Shown: positions 53,428 to 64,000 of the stretch, in pieces | How positions within the stretch are numbered: position 1 is the first letter of the stretch | How the letters are laid out: every line of letters begins with the position of its first letter | DNA from: Lucinisca nassula | Taxonomy: Eukaryota; Mollusca; Bivalvia; Lucinida; Lucinidae | Direction: 5' to 3' | Length of the DNA stretch: 64,000 nt | Assembly: GCA_963580285.1 (NCBI GenBank) | Contig: OY757011.1 | Location: 102,206,316-102,270,315 of the forward strand | The notes under the pieces: model-generated | Seen by the model: the letters and a program-made list of their open reading frames with translations, nothing else | What the model was told of the DNA's origin: nothing | Database searches by the model: none | Program-made: the position numbers and the translations under genes

Positions 53428-53530
53428 GTCTCCTATTAAGAGACCACCTTTGGTAAAGTCCAAAAGTGGTCTTAAAAGACCACTTTTGAAAAGTACCAAA
53501 GGTGGTCTTAATGTAGGAATTTTGACTGTA
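53428..53530. mobile_element. MITE-E, short
   Basis: TATTAAGAGACCACCTTTGG, foldback AAAGTGGTCTTAAAAGACCA, and AATTTTGACTGTATAA at the right. Confidence 0.75.
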
Positions 53531-53659
53531 TAATTTATACAATGTATCAATAACAAGCTCATTAAGTAAGCTAAGGATGCGTTTCTACTAATTTATTTTA
53601 AGGCTTCAAGCTTATTGAATCGCTCTCGAACACTCATTCCGGATGTTTTCACGCGCGCG

Positions 53660-53832
53660 GGAGAGAGAGGCAGTGGCTTTTAGACCACTGCTACCCATTT
53701 ACACCTGGGTGGAGTGGAGCAGTGTCATTACATGTCTTGCCCAAGGACACACCTCGATACCGGTGGCCGGTTCGAACACACAACCTCTCCATCATAAGTC
53801 GAACGCGTTAACCACTGCACTATCGAGGCTGA
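53660..53832 (-). repeat. SINE S5 (tRNA-derived head)
   Basis: Minus strand: GATAGTGCAGTGGTTAACGC (box A), GTGTTCGAACCGGCCACC (box B), then TTGGGCAAGACATGTAATGA, an extended non-tRNA body. Only one copy in this window. Confidence 0.72.
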
Positions 53833-53989
53833 CTATGCAATCGATTAAGGATGCCTTGAACAACTGGACCCAGATCTTTTTATTGTATCTTGCTTGAAGC
53901 AGGTGAAACTTTGATTATCTACCTTTAAGTTCCTTCTGACTCGTCCAACCCTAAGTGTACCAAAACTGTGTGACAACAATATCTAAGTC

Positions 53990-54440
53990 ATGTAACTTCT
54001 GCACAACGCCCAGGATTCTGATCTAGCCCCTTATTGCAGAATTATGTCCCCTTCAACAATATATACATTTTGGTCATATGTGAGGCATAGGAGGTTAAAT
54101 AGTACTATTCATGTCTCTGCAACTCCTCCTACAGTATATTTTGATACAGGAGTTTGAGACTTGCAGCTAGCACAGTTCAGACATGCATTGAACATGTGCA
54201 TACAGAATTCTGATCCAGCCCCTTATTGTAGAATTATATGCCCTTGAGCCATTTAAACATTTGTTCTGTTTGTGTCTTCAGTATTTGATGCAGGATACTG
54301 AAACTGGCAGCACAGTTCAGACATGCATTGAATATGTGCATAAAGGAAACAGGATTCTGATCCAGCCCCTTAATGCAGAATTATATTCCCTAGAACAACT
54401 CACTGGTAAACATTTTGGCCACATGTTTCTTGGAGAATGT
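53990..54440. repeat. Irregular tandem repeat W
   Basis: ATTCTGATCCAGCCCCTTA-like starts at ~54013, 54210 and 54355, with CACAGTTCAGACATGCATTG repeated. Periods ~196 and ~147 bp. Confidence 0.7.
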
Positions 54441-54567
54441 TGCAGTTCTTCTGCATATACATGTATCAAAAAATTACTAGTGGGCATTCATCACCTTTAG
54501 TGATTGTCTAGATCTTAATTTATGAACTTACTGCAAACAGTGACGGTCATGATCAGACACTGTGCAT

Positions 54568-54860
54568 GTGGTGTTTGAATTTAGGTTTCACATCCCCGTC
54601 AACACTAGTTAGGTCATTTTGGAGATGATGCTTGCAATTTTGTGGGACTTTTACCCGACACTGAGATGAAATGATATCAAAAGCCCTGTCGCCTAATGAA
54701 AGCAAAAGGCTTATATGCATCGGATGTTCTAAATCGCACCACTTTGCCTGGGCAGGCTTAGACCTTCTAGGTGGTTTACCAGTACTCATATGTAGACAGT
54801 TTTAGCTCTGTGTGGAAGCATCATGCAGCCAAATCTACTTCCCCAAGCCCTGATGGGCGG
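54568..54860 (-). repeat. SINE S1
   Basis: TTTGAATTTAGGTTTCACAT to CCCTGATGGGCGGG; fairly diverged. Just left, GCAAACAGTGACGGTCATGA is half of a MITE-B-like core that it probably split. Confidence 0.82.
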
Positions 54861-54884
54861 GTGTTGGTTTGTCTGTGGTGTAGC

Positions 54885-55065
54885 ATCTGGGATTCGAGAT
54901 AAGCAGTTAACCATAACAGTGTACATTCTTTCACAAGAAACAGACAACTGCCCTTCTTGAATCAGCAGAAGGGAAAGAATGACCATATAAAGAATTCATG
55001 ATCAATCATCATGAAAAAATGTTGACAACCCCAGCAGGCATCAAAAGCACAATCTCAAAATCATG
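54885..55065 (-). repeat. SINE S3 fragment
   Basis: GTACATTCTTTCACAAGAAAC, GACAACTGCCCTTCTTGAAT and GTTGACAACCCCAGCAGGCA match 2355-2578. The tRNA-like head is eroded. Confidence 0.65.
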
Positions 55066-55250
55066 AGTCAGCTGCACATCAAACTGGCCTGGCTTGGCGG
55101 GCTGTATTTATTATGGGATCTGTGTTGTGGATATTTACTATTTATGGCAATTCTAAATAATACCCATACCATAGATTTCGGAAGAGGATTAAGGGAAATT
55201 ATGCCTGAATTATCCGTTCTTTCCCACATCTGGAGCCCATTATTGCATTA

Positions 55251-55387
55251 TTTGCTGGCTCCCAGCTTACACATTATCAATATTGGAAAAACAGGTAAAC
55301 AGACCCCCTTGACCTTGAAGGTCAGGGGGGTCTGGTTACCTGTTTTTCCAACACTGATAACCTTCAGACTAGGAACCAGCAGATAAT
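55251..55387. repeat. 137-bp foldback hairpin
   Basis: GGAAAAACAGGTAAACAGAC and CCCCCTTGACCTT pair with AAGGTCAGGGGGG and GTCTGGTTACCTGTTTTTCC; outer arms TGCTGGCTCCCAG / GGAACCAGCAG also pair. Nearly the whole segment folds back. Confidence 0.8.
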
Positions 55388-55393
55388 ACAAAC

Positions 55394-57733
55394 AAGAGGG
55401 CCATGATGGCCCTGGATCGCTCACCTGATCCATAGAGTAACAAATGGGCCCCGGGGAGGGCCATTATTGACCCCAGGGTAATAATGTGTACAATGTTGAG
55501 GGAGGTCTAAAAGGTGAAGCTTCATACCAAATATCATAATTTGAACAACCTTGGCAAAGGTCCACTAGATGAAGCTACACACCAAATATCAAAGACCTTG
55601 GCCTTGCGGTTTCAGAGAAGAAGATTTTTTTTTAAAATTTCCCCTATATAAGCCTATGTATAACCAAAGGGCCCAGTTCAGGGGCATTTTTGTCCCCAGC
55701 ACTACATAAAGCTATGTAAAACCAAATGGCCCCGGGGCAGGGGCATTTTTGGCCTCAGGGCTACAGTTTAAACAATCTTGATACAGGTCCACTAGATGAA
55801 GCTTCACACCAAATATCAAAGACCTGGGCCTTGCTGTTTCAGAGAAGAAGATTTTCAAAGATGATCTCACATTATATAAGTCTATGTAAAACCAAAGGGC
55901 CACATGGCGGGGGCATTTGTGGGCAGAGGGCTATAATTTGAACAATCTTGGTAGAGGTCCACTAGATGAAGCTCCATACCAAATATCAAAGACATGGGCC
56001 ATGCAGTTTATGAGAAGAAGATTTTTAAAGATTTCCATATATAAGTCTATGTAAAACCAAAGGGTCTTGGGGCGGGGGCATTTTTGGCCCCAGGGCTATA
56101 ATTTGAACAATCTTGATAGAGATCCACTAGATGATATTTCACACCAAATATCAAAGACCTAGGCCATGTGGTTTCATACAAGAAGATTTTTAAAGATTTT
56201 CCCTATGTAAGTCTATGTAAAACCAAGGGCCACGAGGTGGGGTCATTTTTGGTCTCAGGGCTATAAATTGAACAATCTTGTTAGAGGTCCCCTAGCTGAA
56301 GCTTCATACCAAATATCAAAGACCTAGGCCTTGTGGTTTCAGAGAAGAAGATTTTTCAAGATTTTCCCTATATAAGCCTATGTAAAACCAAAGGGCCCCC
56401 GAGCGGGGGCATTTTTGGCCCAAGGGCTACAATTTGAACAATCTTGGTAGAGGTCCACAAGATGAAGCTTCATACCAAACATCAAAGACCTGGGCCTTGC
56501 TGTTTCAGAGAAGAAGGTTTTTAAAGATTTTCCAGATATAAGCCCATGTAAAACCAAAGGCCCCCGGGGCAGGGGCACTTTTGACCCCAGCACTATAATT
56601 TGAACAATCTCGGTAGGGGTCACTAGATGAAGCTTCATACCAAGTAGCAAAGACCTGGGCCTTACAGTTTCAGAGAAGAAGATTTTTATAAAGATTTTAC
56701 CTATATAAGCCCATGTAAAACCAAAAGACCCAGGGCGGGGGCATTTTTAGCCCCAGCACTATAATTTGAACAATCTTGGTAGGGGTCCACTAGATGAACC
56801 TTCATACCAAATATCAAAGACCTGGGCCTTGCAGTTTCAGAGAAGAAGATTATTAAAGATTTTCCCTATATAAGCCCATGTTAAACCAAAGGGCCCCAGA
56901 GTGGGGGCATTTTTGGCCCCAGGGCTATAATTTGAACAATCTTGGTATAGGTCCATAAGATGAAGCTTCATACCAAATATCAAAGACATGGGCCTTGCAG
57001 TTTCAGAGAAGAAGATTATTAAAGATTTTCCCTATATAAGCCTAAGTAAAACCAAAGGGCCCCGGGGCGGGGGCATTTTTGGCCCCAGCACTATAATTTG
57101 AACAATCTTGGTAGGGGTCCACTTGATAAAGCTTCATACCAAATATCAAAGACCTGGGCCTTGCGGTTTCAGAGAAGAAGATTTTTAAATATTTTCCCTA
57201 TATAAGCCCATGTTAAACCAAATAGCCCTGGGGCGGGGGCATTTTTGGCCCCAGCACTATAATTTGAACAATCTTGGTAGGGGTCCACTAGATGTAGCTT
57301 CATACGAAATATCAAAGACCTGGGCGTTGCGGTTTCAGAGAAGAAGATTTTTAAAGATTTTCCCTATATAAGCCCATGTAAAACCAAAGGGCCCCGGGGC
57401 GGAGGCAATTTTTGCCCTAGCACTATAATTTGAACAATCTTGGCAGAGGTCCACTAGATGAAGCTTCATACCAAATATCAAAGACCTGGGCCTTGCGGTT
57501 TCAGAGAAGAAGATTTTTTAAGTTTTCGGTGAAAAAAATCTATTTTTGGCTCCTGTGACCTATATGTTCAACGGACCAGAACCATTTGAACAACTTTGAA
57601 AGGGGACCATCATTCTAAGGATCATTCCTGTGAAGTTTGGTCAAAATCCGATCAGTGGTTTAGGAGGAGATGTCGTTTGAAGAAATTGTTTACGCACGGA
57701 TGACAGACAAAAAGTGATCCTAATATAAAACAC
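55394..57733 (+). mobile_element. Array element P8
   Basis: 5' palindrome AAGAGGGCCATGATGGCCC, ~12 monomers of ~165 bp, unique 3' part (GGCTCCTGTGACCTATATGT), and an abrupt end GTGATCCTAATATAAAACAC with no CTAA hairpin. P9 starts at the next base. Confidence 0.8.
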
Positions 57734-59144
57734 AAGAGGGCCATGATGGCCCTGGATCGCTCACCTGATCCATAGAGTAACAAGTGGGCCCCAGGGAGGG
57801 CCATTATCGACCCTAGGCAGGGCATTTTCTGCCTGTTCAGCAGTACCGAAATTCGGCCCCATTCCAAATGCCAAAAAGCCTCAAATTTTCCCAAGTGCAC
57901 CATATTTTTCCCAATAATATGATGAAAAAAAAAATCTCAGCTGATTTTAACAAAAGGAAGCAGTGACAACATTACTTGGCTAGACTTTAGAATCTGTCCA
58001 CCACTGTTTACTCAAGTGCTATAATTTGTTCAATCTTGGTAGAGGTCCACTAGATGAAGCTTCATACCAAATATCCAAGACATGGCTGTGCAGTTTCAGA
58101 GAAGAAGATTTTAAAAGATTTCCCTATATAAGTCTATGTAAAACCAAAGGGTCTCTGGGCGGGGGCATTTTTGGCCCCAGGGCTATAATTTGAACAATCT
58201 TGATAGAGGTCCACTAGATGAAATTTCACACCAAATATCGAAGACCTAGGCCTTGTGGTTTCATAGAAAAAGATTTTTAAAGATTTTCCCTATATAAGCC
58301 CATGTAAAACCAAGGGGTCTGGGGCGGGGGCATTTTTGGCCACAGCACTATAATTTGAACATTCTTGGTAGGGGTCCACTAGATGAAGCTTCATACCAAA
58401 TAGCAAAGACCTGGGCCTTGCAGTTTCAGAGAAGAAGATTTTTAAAGATTTTCCCTATATAAGCCCATGTAAAACCAAAGGTCCCCGGCGCGGGGGCATT
58501 TTTGGCCCCAGCACTATAATTTGAACAATCTTGGTAGGGGTCCACTAGATGAAGCTTCATACCAAATATCAAAGACCTGGTCCTTGCGGTTTCAGAGATG
58601 AAGATTTTTAAAGATTTTCCCTATATAAGCACATGTAAAACCAAAGGGCCCCGGGGCGGAGGCATTTTTGGCCCCATTACTCTAATTTGAACAATCTTGG
58701 TAGGGGTCCACTAGATAAAGCTTCATACTAATTATCAAAGATCTGGGCCTTGCGGTTTCAGAGAAGAAAATTTTTAAAGATTTTCCCTATATAAGCCTAT
58801 GTAAAACCAAAGGGCCCCGGGGCGGGGGCATTTTTGGCCCCAGCACTATAATTTGAACAATCTTTGTGGGGCTCCACTAGATGAAGCTTCATTCCAAATA
58901 TCAAATGCCTGGGCCTTGCGGTTTCAGAGAAGAAGATTTTTAAAGTTTTCGGTGAAAAAAATCTATTTTTGGCTCCTGTGACCTATATGTGCAACCTACC
59001 GGAACCATTTGAACAACTTTGAAAGGGGTCCACATAAGGATCATTCCTGTGAAGTTTGGTCAAAATCCGATCAGTGGTTTAGGAGGAGATGTCGTTTGAA
59101 GAAATTGTTTACGCACAGGTGACAGACAAAAAGTGATCCTAATA
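57734..59144 (+). mobile_element. Array element P9 with a foreign block
   Basis: 5' AAGAGGGCCATGATGGCCC. At ~57815-58017 a ~200-bp segment unlike the monomer (TTCTGCCTGTTCAGCAGTAC) replaces the usual sequence. Then ~5 monomers, the unique 3' part, and the end AAAGTGATCCTAATA without a hairpin. Confidence 0.75.
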
Positions 59145-61052
59145 CCAGAGGGCCCTGAATCGCTCACCTGAGAATCAGTGTCTCTAGTACATTCTTGGCC
59201 CAAGGGCTATACTAGGTGAAGCTTCTTACCAAATATCAAAGACCTGAGCCTTGTGGTTCAGAGATGAAGATTTTTAAATATTTTCCCTATATAAGCCTTT
59301 GAAAAACCAAAGGGACCCGGGGATGGGGGCATTTTTGGCCCCAGGGCTATAATTTGAACAATCTTGGTAGAGGTTCACTAGATGAAGCTTCACACCAAAT
59401 ATCAAAGATCTGAGCCTTGCGGTTTCAGAGAAGAAGATTTTTAAAGATTTTACCTGTATAAGCCTATATAAAACCAAAGGCCCCCGGGGCGGGGGCATTT
59501 TTGGCCCTAGGGCTATAATTTTAACAATCTTGGTAGCGGTCCACTAGATGAAGCTTCACACCAAATATCAAAGACCTGGGCCTTGTGGTTTTAAAGAAGA
59601 AAATTTTTAAAGATTTTCCCTATATAAGCCTATGTAAACCCAAAGGCCCCCGGGGCGGGGGCATTTCTGGCCCAAGGGCCATAATTTGAACAATCTTGGT
59701 AGAGGTTCACTAGATGAAGCTTCATACCAAATATCGAAGACCTGAGCCTTGTGGTTTCAGAGAAGAATATTTTTAAAGATTTTCCCTGTATAAGCCTATG
59801 CAAAACCAAAGGCCCCTGAGGCGGGGGCATTTTTGGCCCTAGGGCTATAATTTGATCAATCTTGGTAAAGGTCCCCTAGGTGAAGCTTCACACCAAATAT
59901 CAAAGACCTGGGCCTTGTGATGTCAGAGAAGCAAATTTTTAAAGATTTTCCCTTTATAAGCCTATGTAAACCCAAAGGCCCCCGGGGCGGGGGCATTTTT
60001 GACCCTAGGGCTATAATTTGAACAATCTTGGTAGAGGTCCACTAGATGAAGCTTCACACCAAATATCAAAGATCTGTGCCTTGTGGTTTCAGAGAAGAAG
60101 ATTTTTAAAGATTTCCCCTGTATATGCCTATGTAAAACCAAAGGCCCCCGGGGCGGGGGCATTTTTAGCCCCAGGGCTATATTTTGAACAAACTTGGTAG
60201 AGGTCCACTAGGTGAAGCTTCACACCAAATATCAAAGACCTGGGCCTTGTGGTTTCAGAGAAGAAGATTTTTAAAGATTTTCCCTATATAAGCCTATGTA
60301 TACACAAAGGCCCCCGGGGTGGGGGCATTTCTGGCCCAAGGGCCATAATTTGAACAATCTTGGTAGAGGGTCCACTAGATGAAGCTTCATACCAAATATC
60401 AAAGACCTGGGCCTTTCGGTTTCAGAGAAGAAGATTTTTAAAGATTTTCCTGTATAAGCCTATGTAAACCCAAAGGCCCCCGGGGCAGGGGCATTTTTGG
60501 CCCTAGGGCTATAATTTTAACAATCTTGGTAGAGGTCCACTGGGTGAAGCTTCACACCAAATATCAAAGACCTGGGCCTTGTGGTTTCAGAGAAGAAGAT
60601 TTTTAAAGATTTTCCCTATATAAGCCTATGTAAACCCAAAGGCCCCCGGGGCGGGGGCATTTCTAGCCCAAGGGCCATAATTTGAACAATCTTGATAAAG
60701 GTCCACTAGATGAAGCTTCATACCAAATATCAAAGACCTGGGCCTTGCGGTTTCAGAGAAGAAGATTTTTAAAGTTTTCATTTTAAAAATCTATTTTTAG
60801 CTCCTGTGACCTAGATGTGCAATGGACCGGAACCATTTGAACAACTTTGAAAGGGGATCACCTAAGGATCATTCCTGTGAATTTTGGTTAAAATCCAATC
60901 AGTGGTTTAGGAGGAGATGTCATTTGAAGAAAAAGTTTACGCACGCACACACGCACACACGCACATACGCACACACGCACACACGCACGACGGACGACGG
61001 ACAAAAAGTGATCCCAAAAGCTCACCTCGTCACTACGTGACAGGTGAGCTAA
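59145..61052 (+). mobile_element. Array element P10
   Basis: Starts CCAGAGGGCCCTGAATCGCT (5' palindrome eroded), ~10 monomers with GGCCCCCGGGGCGGGGGCAT, an ACGCACACACGC tract, then hairpin AGCTCACCTCGTCAC / GTGACAGGTGAGCT ending CTAA. Confidence 0.82.
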
Positions 61053-61060
61053 TAAAACAC

Positions 61061-63971
61061 AAGAGGGCCCAGAGGGCCCTGAATCGCTCTCCTGAGAATC
61101 AGTGTCTCTAGTACATTCTTGGCCCAAGGGCTATACTAGGTGAAGCTTCATACCAAATATCAAAGACCTGAGCCTTGTGGTTTCAGAGATGAAGATTTTT
61201 AAATATTTTCCATATATAAGCCTATGAAACACCAAAGGGCCCCAGGGATGGGGGCATTTTTGGCCCCAGGGCTATAATTTGAACAATCTTGGTACAGGTC
61301 CACTAGATTAAGCTTCACACCAAATATCAAAGATCTGAGCCTTGCGGTTTCAGAGAAGAAGATTTTTAAAGATTTTACCTATATAAGCCTTTGTAAACCC
61401 TGAGGCCCCCAGGGCGGGGGCATTTCTGGCCCAAGGATCATAATTTGAACAATCTTGGTAGAGGTCCACTAGATAAAGTTTTATACCAAATATCGAAGAC
61501 CTGGGCCTTTTGGTTTCAGAGAAGAAGATTTTTAAAGATTTTCCCTGTATAAGCCTATGTAAAAACCAAAGGCCCCCGGGGCGGGGGCATTTTTGGTCCT
61601 GGGGCTATAATTTGAACAATCTTGGTAGAGGTCCACTACGTGAAGCTTCACACCAAATATCAAAGACCTGAGCCTTGTGATGTCAGAGAAGCAGATTTTT
61701 AAAGATTTTCCCTATATAAGCCTATGTAAAACCAAAGGCCCCCGGGGCGGGGACATTTTTGGCCCTAGGCTATAATTTGAACAATCTTGGTAGAAGTCCA
61801 CTAGATGAAGCTTCATACCAAATATCAGAGACCTGGGCCTTTCAGTTTCAGAGAAGAAGATTTTTAAAGATTTTCCCTGTATAAGCCTATGTAAAACCAA
61901 AGGCCCTTAGGGCGGGGGCATTTTTGGCCCTAGGGCTATAATTCGAACAATCTTGGTAGAGGTCCACTAGGTGAAGCTTCACACCAAATATCAAAGACCT
62001 GGGCCTTGTGGTTTCAGAGAAGAAGATTTTTAAAGATTTTACCTATATAAGCCTTTGTAAACCCTGAGGCCCCCAGGGCGGGGGCATTTCCGGCCCAAGG
62101 ATCATAATTTGAACAATCTTGGTAGAGGTCCACTAGATAAAGCTTTATACCAAATATCGAAGACCTGGGCCTTTTGGTTTCAGAGAAGAAGATTTTTAAA
62201 GATTTTCCCTGTATAAGCCTATGTAAAAACCAAAGGCCCCCGGGACGGGGGCATTTTTGGCCCTGGGGCTATAATTTGAACAATCTTGGTAGAGGTCCAC
62301 TAGGTGAAGCTTCACACCAAATATCAAAGACCTAAGCCTTGTGATGTCAGAGAAGCAGATTTTTAAAGATTTTCCCTATATAAGCCTATGTAAAACCAAA
62401 GGCCCCCGGGGCGGGGACATTTTTGGCCCTAGGGCTATAATTTGAACAATCTTGGTAGAGGTCCACTAGATGAAGCTTCATACCAAATATCAGAGACCTG
62501 GGCCTTTCGGTTTCAGAGAAGAAGATTTTTAAAGATTTTCCCTGTATAAGCCTATGTAAAACCAAAGGCCCTTAGGGCGGGGGCATTTTTGGCCCTAGGG
62601 CTATAATTTTAACAATCTTGGTAGAGGTCCACTAGGTGAAGCTTCACACCAAATATCAGAGACCTGGGCCTTTCAGTTTCAGAGAAGAAGATTTTTAAAG
62701 ATTTTCCCTGTATAAGCCTATGTAAAACCAAAGGCCCTTAGGGCGGGGGCATTTTTGGCCCTAGGGCTATAATTCGAACAATCTTGGTAGAGGTCCACTA
62801 GGTGAAGCTTCACACCAAATATCAAAGACCTGGGCCTTGTGGTTTCAGAGAAGAAGATTTTTAAAGATTTTACCTATATAAGCCTTTGTAAACCCTGAGG
62901 CCCCCAGGGCGGGGGCATTTCCGGCCCAAGGATCATAATTTGAACAATCTTGGTAGAGGTCCACTAGATAAAGCTTTATACCAAATATCGAAGACCTGGG
63001 CCTTTTGGTTTCAGAGAAGAAGATTTTTAAAGATTTTCCCTGTATAAGCCTATGTAAAAACCAAAGGCCCCCGGGATGGGGGCATTTTTGGCCCTGGGGC
63101 TATAATTTGAACAATCTTGGTAGAGGTCCACTAGGTGAAGCTTCACACCAAATATCAAAGATCTGAGCCTTGTGATGTCAGAGAAGCAGATTTTTAAAGA
63201 TTTTCCCTATATAAGCCTATGTAAAACCAAAGGCCCCCGGGGCGGGGACATTTTTGGCCCTAGGGCTATAATTTGAACAATCTTGGTAGAGGTCCACTAG
63301 ATGAAGCTTCATACCAAATATCAGAGACCTGGGCCTTTCGGTTTCAGAGAAGAAGATTTTTAAAGATTTTCCCTGTATAAGCCTATGTAAAACCAAAGGC
63401 CCTTAGGGCGGGGGCATTTTTGGCCCTAGGGCTATAATTTGAACAATCTTGGTAGAGGTCCACTAGGTGAAGCTTCACACCAAATATCAAAGACCTGGGC
63501 CTTGTGGTTTCAGAGAAGAAGATTTTTAAAGATTTTCCCTATATAAGCCTATGTAAACACAAAGGCCCCCGTGGCGGGGGCATTTCTGGCCCAAGGGCCA
63601 TAATTTGAACAATCTTGGTAGAGGTCCACTAGATGAAGCTTCGTACCAAATATCGAAGACCTGGGCCTTTTGGTTTCAGAGAAGAAGATTTTTAAAGTTT
63701 TCATTTCAAAAATCTATTTTTAGCTCCCTCGACCCAGATGTGCAATGGACCGGAACCATTTGAACAACTTTGAAAGGGGACCACCTAAGGATCATTCCAG
63801 TAAAGTTTGGTCAAAATCCGATCAGTGGTTTAGGAGGAGATGTCATTAGAAGAAAAAGTTTACGCACACACGCACGCACGCATGCACGCACGCACACACG
63901 CACACACGACGGACGACGGACAAAAAGTGATCCCAAAAGCTCACCTCGTCACTACGTGACAGGTGAGCTAA
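61061..63971 (+). mobile_element. Array element P11 with higher-order repeats
   Basis: 5' AAGAGGGCCCAGAGGGCCC; ~16 monomers. A distinctive monomer (GCCTTTGTAAACCCTGAGGC) recurs at ~61387, 62050 and 62886, spacing ~663 and ~836 bp, that is four and five monomers. The 3' end has an ACGCACGCACGC tract and the hairpin AGCTCACCTCGTCAC / GTGACAGGTGAGCT with CTAA. Confidence 0.87.
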
Positions 63972-64000
63972 AAAGGTGACAGCTGGCACAATTAATTGGA

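Noticed and set aside
1..64000. Host protein-coding exons
   Set aside because: I scanned the non-repeat stretches for conserved-looking peptides with splice sites and found none I could defend. Short exons could still be present and would need RNA evidence.

Overview
This window is eukaryotic and almost certainly non-coding: about 64 kb of AT-rich DNA built nearly entirely from layered interspersed and tandem repeats. No open frame runs beyond about 235 codons, and every longer frame that could be explained lies inside a repeat. No host exon, rRNA or free-standing tRNA gene could be supported. The best guess is a bivalve mollusc (a heterodont clam or mussel is most likely). Reasons are the RUDI-like tRNA-derived SINEs, pearl/HINE-like elements carrying ~160-170 bp tandem monomers plus an ACGC/ACGG-rich tract, and many foldback MITEs. 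The organism call is inference from remembered family features, not a database match.

Family names used here are local labels. SINEs: RUDI-like (tRNA head, ~330 bp), S1 (~300 bp, CAAA-rich tail), and S2, S3, S4, S5 (tRNA-like heads). MITEs: A (~210 bp, TTAA ends, AGCCATCTGATC palindrome), B and B' (~225 bp, TTAA ends, GCGGCGTCTGATC palindrome), C (TTAA ends), D (TACCGTA ends), E/F/K (TACAGT ends), G, H, J, L, M and N. Array elements: P, I, Q, U, V and X, each a tandem-monomer body with terminal hairpins, resembling pearl/HINE (Helentron-associated) elements.

Layout. 1-7 kb: SINEs and MITEs, including SINE-in-SINE and a hAT-like element inside MITE-D. 7.1-10 kb: array element P1. 10-16 kb: MITEs E, B, C, a second array element and a degenerate array V. 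16.5-22.5 kb: array element P3 split by a whole P4, then P5. 22.5-24.2 kb: a dead mariner split by a SINE. 24.3-27 kb: P6/P7 joined head to tail. 27-36 kb: mixed SINEs and MITEs, a 214-bp tandem array and a LINE scrap. 36.7-38 kb: a second dead mariner inside MITE-A. 38-55 kb: dense MITE/SINE mosaic, including a chain of MITEs abutting at shared TTAA sites (42.9-44.1 kb) and a MITE amplified into a small satellite (47.9-49 kb). 55.4-64 kb: four array elements, P8-P11, joined head to tail.

Nothing here works as a pathway. The interest is evolutionary: insertion order can be read from target-site duplications, four MITE families with different ends share one palindromic core, several SINE families share a 3' end, and the array-element termini keep hairpins by apparent covariation. 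All coordinates, target-site duplications and period estimates were read by eye.
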